Assembly (NCBI GenBank): GCA_004000515.1
Contig: CP034537.1
Location: 5,470,001-5,534,000, forward strand
Direction of reading: 5' to 3'
Origin: Pseudomonas poae
Lineage (GTDB): Bacteria > Pseudomonadota > Gammaproteobacteria > Pseudomonadales > Pseudomonadaceae
DNA length: 64,000 nt
Below are positions 20,566 to 31,200 of this stretch, in pieces. The number at the start of each line of letters is the position of its first letter. The stretch's first letter is position 1. The translations under genes and the position numbers were made by a program. The notes beneath the pieces were generated by a model. The model had not been told where the DNA came from, made no database searches, and saw nothing but the letters and a program-made list of their open reading frames with translations.

Positions 20566-21855
20566 ATGACTGATCGCCGCACCTTTTTGAAAACCGCTGG
20601 CGTGCTGGCGGCAAGCCTGCCACTGACGCACCCATGGGCTCCCGCCACAGCCGCCGCTGCACCGCCGCCACCAAAGGACAAATGGCAAGCCCTGCGCAGC
20701 CTGTTTGCCCTCGACCCGGACTGTGCGCACTTCGCCAACTTCCTGATCACCTCGCACCCTCGGCCAGTGGAGGAAGCGATCCAGCGCTTTCGTGCCGAGC
20801 TGGACAGCAACCCGGCCAAATGGCTGGACTGGGACAGCCAGATCGAATGGAAGCGCGAGCACGACGTGCGTGAATGGGCGGCTCGTTACCTGGACGTCAA
20901 ACCCGCGCAGATCGCCCTTACCGGCAGCACCACCGAAGGCCTGGTGATGATTTACAGCGGCCTGCGGCTCAACGCTGGCCAGGAGATCCTGACCACCGAG
21001 CACGAGCATTACTCCACGCGCAACACTCTGAATTTCCGGGTCAAGCGCGAAGGCACCCAAGTGCGCAAGATCACCCTGTTCAAGGACCCACGCCATGTGT
21101 CCAGCGATGAAGTGCTGGGCAACATTGCGCGCAACATCCGCCCCAACACACGGGTACTGGGCATGACCTGGGTGCAGTCGGGCAGCGGCGTGAAGCTGCC
21201 GGTTGGAGAGATCGGCGATCTGGTGCAAGAACACAACCGCCAGCGCGACGAGAAAGACCGGATCCTCTACGTGGTCGACGGTGTGCATGGCTTTGGTGTC
21301 GAAGACATGAATTTCGCCGACTTCAAGTGCGACTACTTTATTGCCGGCACCCACAAGTGGATGTTCGGCCCTCGCGGCACCGGGATTATCTGCGCCGCCT
21401 CGGAGCAAATGAACGACCTGATACCGACGTTTCCGACATTCTCTGAAAACAAGAGTTTCGGCACCATCATGACGCCGGGTGGCTACCACGCCTTCGAACA
21501 TCGCTGGGCGCTGGGCAAGGCGTTCGAACTGCACCTGGGCCTGGGCAAGGCCGACGTGCAGGCGCGTATCCACCAGCTCAACACCTACCTCAAGCAGCGC
21601 CTGCTCAAACACGCCAACCTCGAACTGGTCACGCCGCAAAGCCCGCAATACTCGGCGGGCTTCACCTTCTTCCGGGTCAAGGACCAGGACTGCGATGAGG
21701 TCGCCGCCTACCTCAATCAACACCGCATCGTGGTGGATGCCGTGGACCGCGACGTCGGCCCGGTGGTGCGCATGGCACCCGGCCTGCTCAACACCGAACA
21801 AGAGATTGACCGTGCGGTGGCGGTGCTTACCCAGAAATATCGAATCCTTTCCTGA
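20566..21855 (+). CDS. pvdN: PvdN, Tat-exported PLP enzyme modifying the pyoverdine side chain
   Basis: A fold-type I PLP enzyme of about 430 residues with a twin-arginine signal (TDRRTFLKTAGVLAASLPLT). The PLP lysine is in FIAGTHKWMFGPRGTG, with YVVDGVHGFGVEDM upstream supplying the ring Asp. In fluorescent pseudomonads PvdN converts the N-terminal glutamate of the chromophore to succinamide in the periplasm. ATG 20566 is preferred because the Tat motif follows at once; an upstream in-frame start at 20542 would put eight extra residues before it and overlap pvdM. The reading frame is intact. Confidence 0.95.
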   Translation: MTDRRTFLKTAGVLAASLPLTHPWAPATAAAAPPPPKDKWQALRSLFALDPDCAHFANFLITSHPRPVEEAIQRFRAELDSNPAKWLDWDSQIEWKREHDVREWAARYLDVKPAQIALTGSTTEGLVMIYSGLRLNAGQEILTTEHEHYSTRNTLNFRVKREGTQVRKITLFKDPRHVSSDEVLGNIARNIRPNTRVLGMTWVQSGSGVKLPVGEIGDLVQEHNRQRDEKDRILYVVDGVHGFGVEDMNFADFKCDYFIAGTHKWMFGPRGTGIICAASEQMNDLIPTFPTFSENKSFGTIMTPGGYHAFEHRWALGKAFELHLGLGKADVQARIHQLNTYLKQRLLKHANLELVTPQSPQYSAGFTFFRVKDQDCDEVAAYLNQHRIVVDAVDRDVGPVVRMAPGLLNTEQEIDRAVAVLTQKYRILS

Positions 21856-21878
21856 CACTGACGAAAAGGCTGTAGACC

Positions 21879-22745
21879 ATGTCTCGAACCGCATTTTATC
21901 GCCTGTCCCTGGGCGTCATGCTTGCCGGCCTCGCTGCCGGTAGCGCCTACGCCGCTGCGCCTGTTCCGGGCAAGGTGTTCAAGGACTGCAAGGATGGCTG
22001 CCCCGAATTGGTGGTGTTGCCGGCCGGCAGTTTTGTCATGGGCACACCCGACGACGAACAGGGCCGCCAGCCGGACGAAGGCCCGCTGCATACCGTAACC
22101 TTTGCCAAACCATTCGCCATCAGCCGTTTTCAGGTCCAGGCCAGTGAATGGGATGCCTATATCCGCCAGAGCGGGGTCAAGATCGCCGATGGCGACACCC
22201 GCCCCGGCCGCGCCTGCAAGGCCAGCAAGCCGACCTATGCCCAGGGACCGAAGCAGCCTGCCGTGTGCATGGACTTCCAGGACGTCGAAAACTACGTGGC
22301 CTGGCTGTCGAAAAAGACCGGCCAGCATTACCGCATGCTCAGCGAAGCCGAACGTGAATACGCCGCGCGTGCGGGCAGCACCGGGCCTTTCCCGTTTCCC
22401 ATGGACCCGGACACCGAATACGGCATCAGCCGGCACGCCAACACCTATGGCCCCAAGGATGGCTACAGCTTCACGTCGCCCGCCGGCAGCTACCCGCCCA
22501 ACGCCTTTGGGGTCTACGACATGCATGGCAACGTCTACGAGTGGGTTGCCGACTGCTGGCATGACAGCTATGTGGGCGCACCCACCGATGGCAGTGCCTG
22601 GCAGGACAAAAACTGCGAAACCCGGCATATCCGTGGCAACGACTGGGGCGAAGCGCCGATCTTCTCGCGTTCGGGCAATCGCAATGACCGCCCCGCCACC
22701 ACACGCGGTGACTGGCTGGGGTTGCGGGTCGCGCGCGAGCTCTAA
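21879..22745 (+). CDS. pvdO: PvdO, FGE-sulfatase-fold oxidase completing the pyoverdine chromophore
   Basis: 288 residues with a Sec signal (LGVMLAGLAAGSAYA) and a formylglycine-generating-enzyme fold: LPAGSFVMGTPDDEQGR, YRMLSEAEREYAARAG, NVYEWVADCWHDSY and a closing GLRVAREL. PvdO performs the last oxidation of dihydropyoverdine to pyoverdine in the periplasm. An SD (AAAAGG) precedes ATG 21879. The reading frame is intact. It is the last gene of pvdMNO. Confidence 0.95.
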   Translation: MSRTAFYRLSLGVMLAGLAAGSAYAAAPVPGKVFKDCKDGCPELVVLPAGSFVMGTPDDEQGRQPDEGPLHTVTFAKPFAISRFQVQASEWDAYIRQSGVKIADGDTRPGRACKASKPTYAQGPKQPAVCMDFQDVENYVAWLSKKTGQHYRMLSEAEREYAARAGSTGPFPFPMDPDTEYGISRHANTYGPKDGYSFTSPAGSYPPNAFGVYDMHGNVYEWVADCWHDSYVGAPTDGSAWQDKNCETRHIRGNDWGEAPIFSRSGNRNDRPATTRGDWLGLRVAREL

Positions 22746-22761
22746 AAGCGCTGAGCGTCGC

Positions 22762-22785
22762 TAAATAACCCCCGCCATCACTCGT
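22762..22785 (+). promoter_or_regulatory. PvdS promoter for pvdE
   Basis: TAAAT, exactly 16 bases, CGT. It lies in the 165-bp gap between pvdO and pvdE, about 125 bp before the pvdE start, leaving a fairly long leader. Confidence 0.85.
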
Positions 22786-22910
22786 TCTTAGGTTAATCGC
22801 CTCGATTCCCATCGAGGCGTGCACTGTGCGCCCGGCCATCCGTCCATCGCTGATAAACGCCGCGCCCCGCACTGTCTTTTGTTCACCCCTGCCTGAAACG
22901 GGAGACTTGA

Positions 22911-24559
22911 ATGTCCAGCAAACCTCGCGGCGCCGTCAGCGAACTCTTCGGCCTGCTCAAACCTTTCTGGCCTCTGGTCACGCTGTCCATCGCCCTGGGC
23001 ATGATCGGCGGCCTCAGTGTCACGGCGCTGCTGGCGACGATCAACACCGCGCTGCATTCCCAGAGTGGGCTGACCCAAAACGTCGTGCTGCTGTTTGCAG
23101 GGCTGTGCCTGTTGGCACTGACCAGCTCGATTTTCTCCGACATCGGCACCAACTACGTCGGCCAGCACATCATCGCCAAACTGCGCCGCGAGCTGGGTGA
23201 GAAAGTGCTCGCCGCCCCCATCGACCAGATCGAACGCTACCGCAGCCACCGCCTGATCCCGGTGCTGACCCACGACGTCGACACCATCAGTGACTTTGCC
23301 TTCGCCTTCGCCCCCCTGGCCATTTCCCTGACCGTGACGTTGGGTTGCCTGGGCTACCTGGCGATGTTGTCGTGGCCGATGTTCCTGATGATGCTGGTGG
23401 CGATCGTGATCGGCACCGCCGTGCAGTTCATCGCCCGCTCGCGGGGCATGCAGGGTTTCGAGTCGGCGCGGGAAGCCGAAGATGAGCTGCAGAAGAACTA
23501 CAGCGCCATCGCCGAAGGTGCCAAGGAACTGCGCATCCACCGTCCACGCCGCCAGCGCATGTTCGTCAAGGGCATCCAGGACACCGCCAACCGCATCTGC
23601 GCGACGCAGGTCCGCTCGATCAATACCTTCGTGGTGGCCAAGGCCTTTGGTTCGATGTTGTTCTTTGTGGTCATCGGCCTGGCGCTGGCGATGCAAACGT
23701 TCTGGCCCAGCGGCGACCAGACCGTCATGAGCGGCTTTGTGCTGGTGCTGCTGTACATGAAGGGCCCGCTGGAACTGCTGATCGGCACCCTGCCGATCGT
23801 CAGCAAGGCGCAGATTGCCTTTCGTCGCATCGCCGAGCTGTCCAAGCAGTTCTCCTCGCCCGAACCGCACCTGCTGCTCAGTGACACAGGGGCTGCAGCA
23901 CCGGCGGTGCGCACCCTGGAACTGAATAACGTCAGCTACACCTTCCCGCGTGTCGAGGGCTTTGAGCCGTTCCATCTGGGCCCGGTAAACCTGCGCATCC
24001 AGGAGGGCGATATCACCTTTATCGTCGGCGAGAACGGCTGCGGCAAAACCACCTTGATCAAACTGCTGCTGGGCCTCTATGCGCCGCAAAAGGCAGCATC
24101 GAGCTCAATGGCCAACTCATCGAAGCCGCCAACCGCGACGACTATCGCCAGTTGTTCACCACGATCTTTGCCGACTACTACCTGTTCGATGACGTGATCC
24201 AGGGCGACAAGCCGATCCCGGCCGACGCCGACCGCTACCTCAAGCGCCTGGAAATCGGGCACAAGGTGACGATTACCGACGGTGTATTCAGCACCACCGA
24301 CCTGTCCACCGGCCAGCGCAAACGCCTGGCCCTGGTCAACGCCTGGCTGGAAGAACGCCCGGTGCTGGTGTTCGACGAATGGGCGGCCGACCAGGACCCG
24401 ACCTTCCGGCGGATTTTCTATACCGAGCTGCTGCCCGACCTCAAGCGCCTGGGCAAGACCATCATCGTCATTTCCCACGACGACCGTTACTTCAACGTCG
24501 CCGACCAGATCGTGCGCATGGAAGCCGGGCGCGTCGCCACCGAGCTGCAAACCGCCTGA
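22911..24559 (+). CDS. pvdE: PvdE, ABC exporter of ferribactin (frameshifted)
   Basis: A fused membrane-ATPase exporter that moves the precursor ferribactin across the inner membrane. Residues about 15-290 hold six hydrophobic segments. The C-terminal ATPase has Walker A IVGENGCGKTTLIKL, signature LSTGQRKRLAL, Walker B VLVFDEWAADQDP and H-loop VISHDDRYF, the cyclic-peptide exporter variant. One G is missing near 24091; restored, LYAPQKGSIELNGQLIEAAN reads through and gives about 550 residues. It starts with a good SD (GGGAGA). It is followed by fpvA in the same direction. Confidence 0.94.
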
Positions 24560-24632
24560 CAGCGTCACTGCAAACCCGGAGATAAATATTTTTCCGGTTT
24601 TGCGGAGGACCTGCGTCTTATTGGTACTTAAT

Positions 24633-24651
24633 ACGAATCACTATCATTATA
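24633..24651. promoter_or_regulatory. Fur box upstream of fpvA
   Basis: Read on the minus strand, TATAATGATAGTGATTCGT matches 13 of 19 positions of the Fur consensus. It lies just upstream of the receptor gene, consistent with iron repression of fpvA. Confidence 0.6.
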
Positions 24652-24672
24652 AACGCCACTTAAGAGCCCACG

Positions 24673-27164
24673 ATGTCAGCCACTCACAACTTCTCGCCCC
24701 TCACCAAGGCCCTCATGATGCGCCGCGTGTTCCAGCCGCGCCTGCTGAGCGCCACCTTGCCCTGGCCCTGCCCTTCGCTGCACAGGTACAGGCCCAGACC
24801 TTCAACTTCAATGTGCCGGCGCAGCCGTTGGCCAGCGCACTGCAGGCTTTTGGCCAACAAGCCAACCTGCAAGTGCTGTACAGCCCTGATGACGTGCAAA
24901 ACCTGCGCAGCCATGCGGTCAATGGCGCACTGAGCCCCCAGGCCGGCATCGAGCAGCTGCTGGGGAGCAGCCGCCTGGCCTACAGCCTGGAAGGCAACAC
25001 GCTGACCCTGAGCAACCGCAGCACCACCGGGTCCCTGGAGCTGGGCGCAACGCGTATTTCCGGCCAGGCCCTGGGCGCCGTCAGTGAGAACACCGGGTCC
25101 TACACCACCGGGTCCACCAACACGGCCACCAAGCTGAACCTGAGCCTGAAAGAAACCCCGCAGTCCGTCAGCGTCATCACCCGCCAGCGCATCGACGACC
25201 AAAACCTGCGCAGCATCGGCTCAGTGCTGGAGCAAACCCCGGGGATCAACGTGCAAAGCCCGGGCAGCGACCGCCTGTATGTGTTCTCCCGTGGCCTGGC
25301 CATCGACAACTACCAGTACGACGGCATGCCTACCACCTCGTTCGCCTTCAGCCAGGCATTGCCCCAGGCGCTGTCGGACATGGCGATCTATGACCACATC
25401 GAAGTGCTGCGCGGTGCGTCCGGCTTGCTCTCAGGTACCGGCGACCCATCCGGCACGGTGAACCTGGTGCGCAAGAAGCCAACCTCGACCTTCCAGGGTT
25501 ATGTCAGCGCCGGCCTGGGTTCCTGGGACCTGTACCGCACCGAAGCCGATGTGTCCGGCCCACTGACCCCCACCGGCAATGTCCGTGGCCGTGCGGTGGC
25601 GGCCTATCAGCAAGGCAACAGCTTTACCGATCACCTGTCGACAGAAAAGACCATCGTCTACGGCGTGACCGAATTCGACCTGAGCGACACCACCTTGCTG
25701 ACGGTGGGCGCCGAATACCTCTACAACGACCCGCGCGGTTTCTCCACCACCGGCCTGCCGATGCTGGACAACAAGGGCAAGCAGCTGAACCTGTCACGCA
25801 GCGACAACCCTGCCAGCCGCGACAGCACCAACCGCCAGGAGTCGGTGAACGCCTTTGCATCCCTTGAGCAAAAGCTGGACCACGACTGGACCTTGAAAGT
25901 CGCCGCCAACTCCATGTACGGCACCCGCGAGTACGATTCGGTCATCGTCGGCACCACCACCGGTTTCGTCAATTCGCAAACAGGCGCAGGCCTGGGCTAC
26001 ACCGCGACCAAGGGTGACAACACCCAGGAGCAACAAGGCCTGGACGTGTCGTTGTCAGGTCCGTTCCAACTGCTGGGTCGCGAGCATGAGCTGGTGGTGG
26101 GCTTCAACTACCAAAGCTACGAAAACCGCCGCAACGGCTTCGGCAACCTGCTGGCCAACGGCACCAGCAACAATGGCGTCAGCGGCAAGCCGGTAAATAT
26201 CTACACCTGGAACAACTACGCGCCTCGCCCCTCGTACAACTTCAACCGCGAAGACGACAACATCGACCAATGGCAGAACGGCGTCTACCTGGCGACCCGC
26301 CTGAAGCCGACTGACGACCTGTCGGTAATCCTCGGTACTCGGGTCAGCAACTACCGTTACGACGCCATGCTGCATTACAACGTCGCGAACATGAAGGCCT
26401 TTGAAACCAACGACACCCTGCGCGTCAACGGCAAGGTCACCCCGTACGCGGGCGTGGTCTACGACCTGACCCCCAACCACTCGATCTATGCCAGCTACAC
26501 CAGCATCTTCAAGCCGCAGCCTTACCGTGATACCGCCGGCCACATGCTCGACCCGCGTGAAGGCGACAACTACGAGATCGGCCTCAAGAGCGACTACTAT
26601 GATGGCCGCCTGAACACCTCCATCGCGTTGTTCGAGGTCGACCTGGAAAACGATGCGATCGCCGATGGCACGGTGGCTGGCAACAACAACATGAGCGCCT
26701 ACAAGGCGGCTAAAACCAAGACCCGTGGCATCGACATGGAAGTCAGCGGTGAACTGCTGCCGGACTGGAACATGAACGCCAGCTACAGCCACAGCGTGGT
26801 CAAGGACGCCGACAACGAGCGCGTCAAGACCATCATCCCGGCCGACATGGTCAAGGTCTGGACCACCTACCGCCTGCCTGGCGAGCTGGACCGCCTCACC
26901 GTGGGCGGTGGCGTGAACTGGCAGAGCGGTATCCACATGACCGTGGACAGCTGGCAGCTGACGACCCCGGCCAAAGTGAAACAAGGCGACTACGCGACTG
27001 CCAACCTGATGGCGCGCTATCAGCTGTCGTCGCAATGGTCGGCCACCGCTACCATCAACAACCTCTTTGACAAGAAGTACATCAGTTCCCTGGACGAGAA
27101 CTTCTACAGCGGCTCCTACGGCGACCCGCGCAACGTGATGCTGAGTACCAAGTACCAGTTCTAA
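24673..27164 (+). CDS. fpvA: FpvA-type ferripyoverdine receptor with signalling domain (frameshifted near start)
   Basis: A TonB-dependent outer-membrane receptor of about 830 residues. After the signal peptide an STN domain (FNVPAQPLASALQAFGQQAN, then VLYSPDDVQNL) can signal to an anti-sigma factor. A plug follows (LKETPQSVSVITRQRI, then DHIEVLRGASGLLSGTGDPS), then a 22-strand-type barrel ending in aromatic YQF. One G is missing near 24755; restored, the signal peptide reads LLSATLALALPFAAQVQAQ. Without the correction the barrel appears fused to unrelated upstream sequence. FpvA both imports ferric pyoverdine and activates PvdS/FpvI signalling in relatives; its receptor type should match the peptide made by pvdIJD. 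Confidence 0.93.
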
Positions 27165-27174
27165 ACAGCAGCAA

Positions 27175-27214
27175 CAAAAAATGGCGAACCTGAGTGATCG
27201 GGTTCGCCATTTTT
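27175..27214. terminator. Bidirectional rho-independent terminator after fpvA
   Basis: A perfect 10-bp stem, ATGGCGAACC paired with GGTTCGCCAT, encloses a 10-base loop. It is flanked by AAAAAA on the left and TTTTT on the right, so it can end fpvA transcription and that of the convergent hydrolase gene. Confidence 0.9.
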
Positions 27215-27230
27215 CATGCCTATCAAATCT

Positions 27231-28187
27231 TTAGCCGGCGGTGGTGACTGCCCACTGCAAGGCGCGGCGGTAGATATCGTCCACCGAGGCCACAATCCCG
27301 CCCATGCGCAAGAAGTCATGGGACAACCCGCGTTCAACCCCAACGCCACAACGGTCTCGCCCGATGCCAAGGCTTCGGCGTACGCCATCCCTTCATCGAA
27401 CAACGGATCGTATTGCGCCAGGCTGATATAGGCCGGAGCCTGGGCTGCAGCCAGCGGCGCCAGCAACGGCGAAGCGCGCCAGTCTTGGCGTGCAGCGGCA
27501 TTGGCGTAATGCTGATAGAACCACTCCAGAGTCTCGCTCTCCAGCAAATAGCCTTCGGCATAGGTGCGATGAGAGGTACGTTCGGTGGTCATGTCCGTGA
27601 CCGGATAGAACAGCAATTGCGCCACGGGCTTGAGCGCGATGTCGGCAGGGTGATTGGCGGCGGTAATCGCCAGCACGGCCGCCAACGTGGCACCCGCGCT
27701 GTCCCCCGCCACCACGAGCCGCTGTGGGTCCAGGTGCAACTGCTCGGCCTGTGCCTTCAACGCCGACACGCTGTCGAGCGCATCGTGCACCGCTGTAGGG
27801 AACGGGTACTCAGGCGCCAACCGATACGCCGGCGCCAGCACCGCGAACTCACCGCTCAGGGCCAGGCGACGGCAGACCGAATCATGGGAGTCCAGGCTGC
27901 CCACCACATAACCGCCGCCGTGGAAGTACAGGATCGTCGGCAAGACCTGATCGGCACCCGCCGCCAATCGATAGAGGCGCCCTTCCAACACGCTGCCATC
28001 GCGGGTCGGCAGTTGCACGGTGCGCACGGTGATATCCCCGGCGGGTTGGGGTCGAGAATCTGCGAAGTCCGTTCAAAATCGCCACGGCCCTGGGCCAATG
28101 GCAACGCGTGCAGGGTTGGCTTTTGCCGGTCAGCCGGCCGAACTCCGCCAGTTCCAGGAACGCGGACAGGTCAGGGTGTACAGACAT
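27231..28187 (-). CDS. Alpha/beta hydrolase, HSL-family esterase (three single-base deletions)
   Basis: A hormone-sensitive-lipase-type hydrolase of about 319 residues. The oxyanion motif is HGGGYVVGS, the nucleophile is Ser in VVAGDSAGATLAA, and the acid is Asp in LAQYDPLFDEG. The base is His in the restored end LSHDFLRMGGIVASVDDIYR. Three lost bases near 28095, 28035 and 27340 return the frame to its starting phase. The start at 28187 is MSVHPDLSAFLELAEFG. It lies between pvdD and fpvA and runs in the same direction as the NRPS genes, 60 nt after pvdD. A role in siderophore ester or lactone hydrolysis is possible but not shown. Confidence 0.8.
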
Positions 28188-28247
28188 GGTGGTTATCCCA
28201 TTGAAGAAAGACAAAACGGGCGACGTCAGACGACGTCGCCCGTGGGC

Positions 28248-31200
28248 TCAACCCGCGACAGGGCTGAGTGACGATACGTGTTGCTGCAACTGCGCCAGCA
28301 ACGCCGGGTGCTTGACGATGGCGTAGTGGTCCGCGCCGATGCGCTCGCTCGACGCCACCGTCAGGCAGGCTTCGAACGCGCGCACCGAAGCGTGGGGTAA
28401 ATCGGCACGCCACCAGCACAACGCCTGGCTGTGGGTCGCCGGCAACGACGATTGGCGACGGGACAAGGCCTTGAGCCGCAGCCCGACCTGGAACGCCCGG
28501 GCTGATTCTTCGCTACCAAAGGTGGCGGTGCCTTGCGCACCCTGCGCCAGACCGGCAAACAGGCCTGTGAGTGTCGCCAGGTCGGGCTCGGCCTGTGGCA
28601 AACGTTCTGCAAGAAACGCTGCATCGGTGTGCACGCCCAGGGTTTGGCGCAAGAACGCCGGCATGCCTTCACGCCAATCGCCATCTTCCAGCAACGGCTG
28701 CGGTGCCGGAATGAAGCTGTCCACCAGGCCCAGCAACGAAACGCGCTGCCCCTGTTTTCCAGCTCACTGGCCACCAGCACCGCCAGGGTGCCCCCCAATG
28801 ACCAGCCCAGCAGGCGATACGGCCCGTGGGGCTGTTTCTGGCGGATGTACTGGGCGTAATCAATCGCCATGGAAGCCAGGGAGTCGTCTTCCCAGTGACG
28901 GTCGAGCAACATCCGGCATTGCAGACCGTACACGCTGCACTGGCCCTCCAGTTGCCGGGCCAGCGGCTCGTAATCGAACACCGTGCCAAACCCGGCATGC
29001 AGGCAGAACAACGGCGCGGCCCCGGTAACGCTGGTGTTGAGCAACAGCAGCGGGTCCAGGTCAGCCTCTTGCCCGGCATCGAACCCGGAAAGCTGGGCGA
29101 TGGTCGGCTTGGCCAACATGTCGCGCAGTTTCAATTCAAACCCGGGGATCGCCTGGCTGCGGACCTTGCTCAACACCTTGAGGGTGCGCAGCGAGTCGCC
29201 CCCAAGCTCGAAGAAGTTGTCGGTCACGCCCACCGTTTCAAGCTCCAGCACGTCCTGCCAGATCGCCGCCAACTGCTGTTCAAGCGTGTTACGCGGCGCC
29301 ACGTATTGCTGGCCCTTGAAGTCCGGGTCTGGCAACGCCTGGCGATCCACTTTGCCGCTGGGGTTCAACGGCAGCGCCTGCAACACCAGCAATTGCGCGG
29401 GCACCATGTAGTCCGGAAGCTGACGGTGCAGCGCCTGGCGCAACTGTTCCGCCAGGCCGGCCTGGGCGTCTGCCACGACGTAGCCGATCAATTGCTTGCC
29501 GGACGCACAGTCACGCGCCACCACCACAGCGTCACGCACGTCTGGCAGGGTGCGCAGGCGCGCCTCGATTTCCCCAACTCGATACGGAAACCGCGAATTT
29601 TCACTTGGTGATCCAACCGGCCGAGGTAATCGAAGACCCCATCGGCACGCCGCCGCACCAGGTCGCCGGAGCGATACAGGCGCCCGCCCGCTTCAAATGG
29701 GCTGGCCACAAAACGTTCGGCGGTCAGCCCCGGGCGCTGGTGATAGCCCCGCGCCAGCCCCTTCCCCACCGATGTACAGCTCGCCTGCCACACCGTCGGG
29801 CAACGGGTTCAATTGATCGTCCAACACGTACAGGGAGCGGTTGCCAACCTGCACACCAATCGGCGCATACGCGGCCTGGCACAGTTGGTCGGCGTCGGCA
29901 GTCCACAACAACGGGGTGACCACGGTTTCCGTCGGGCCGTAGCCGTTGGTGATCCAGGTCGGGCGCAAGGTGCGCTTGACCTGTTCGAAGGTTTCGTGGG
30001 CCACCGCATCGCCACCGAAGCAGTACACACGTACGGCGGGCGGCGTGTCCTGGCCCTCGGCGTAGTCAGCCAATTGCTTGAGATAGGCCGGCGGGAAACA
30101 GGCGATGTTGATCGCCTGCTCGTGCAACACCCGCCAGGTTTCTTCTGCCGTCCACAAGCTGTCGTCGCGCAGGACCAGGCAGCCACCGGCCAACAAGGTG
30201 GTGAGCCAACGTTCCTGGGCACCGTCGAAGGCGAACGACATAAATAGCAATTCGCGGGTGGTCGTATCCATGGCGTAGCGCTGGGCAATCGCCTGGCAAT
30301 GCATGCTCAACGGGCCCCGCGCCACCGCCACGCCTTTTGGCTTGCCAGTGGAGCCGGAGGTGTAGATCAGATAGGCCAGGTGGTCGGGGTCCATCGGCAA
30401 CGCCAGGCGGGTATCGGCGTAACGGCTCAAGTCGAGCGTGTCGATATCCAGCACCTGCACCTGCCCGCCCACCGGCAGGCGTTCACGCAGTGCGGCCCGC
30501 GTGATCAGCACCGCCATGTTGGAGTCTTCGACGATCCATTGCAGACGCTCCTTCGGGTAGTCGATATCCATCGGCACATACACGCCGCCCGCTTTGTGCA
30601 CCGCGTAGAGCGTGACGATCATGTCCACCGAGCGATTCAACGCCACGCCGACGCGCACTTCCGGGCCCACGCCTTGCTCGCGCAGCCGATGAGCCATGCG
30701 GTTCGCGCGTTGTTCCAGTGCCAGGTAGCTCAATTGCTGGTCGCCACACACCACCGCCGGTGCCTCGGGCTGACGCTGCACATGGGCCTCGATACGTTCC
30801 AGCAACGACGCAGCCGTCGCCTGCGGTGCAGGCAGCACATTGTTGCGGCGCAACTGTTCACGCTGCGGCGCGGTGAGCATGCACAACTGGCCGACCGTGC
30901 TGTCGTTCGCGTCCAGCATGGCCAACAGCAGCGCCTCGAAACTGCCGCGAATACGCTGCACCGATTCGTCACTGAAGCGGTTACGCAGGTAGAGGAATTC
31001 GATCACCAGCGACTCGGTCAGATTGACCGCCAGGTCCATCGCATAGTTGGTGACATCACGGCCCGTGGCGGCGCCGAACTTCAGCGCGCCTTGTTCCATT
31101 GCCTGCAGGCGGTCGTCCACCGGGTAGTTCTCAAACACAATGATGCTGTCAAACATCGCCCGGCCACTTTGCCCGGCCCAACGCTGGATATCCGCCAGGG

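Noticed and set aside
24583..24605. A possible PvdS box before fpvA (TAAAT at 24583)
   Set aside because: At 16 bases the next triplet is GGA and at 15 it is CGG; no CGT at the required distance. fpvA may instead be read from the pvdE promoter.
24282..27164. A 960-residue fusion of PvdE sequence to the FpvA barrel
   Set aside because: The upstream 160 codons are out-of-frame PvdE and leader sequence. A missing G near 24755 makes the receptor's true start at 24673 appear out of frame.
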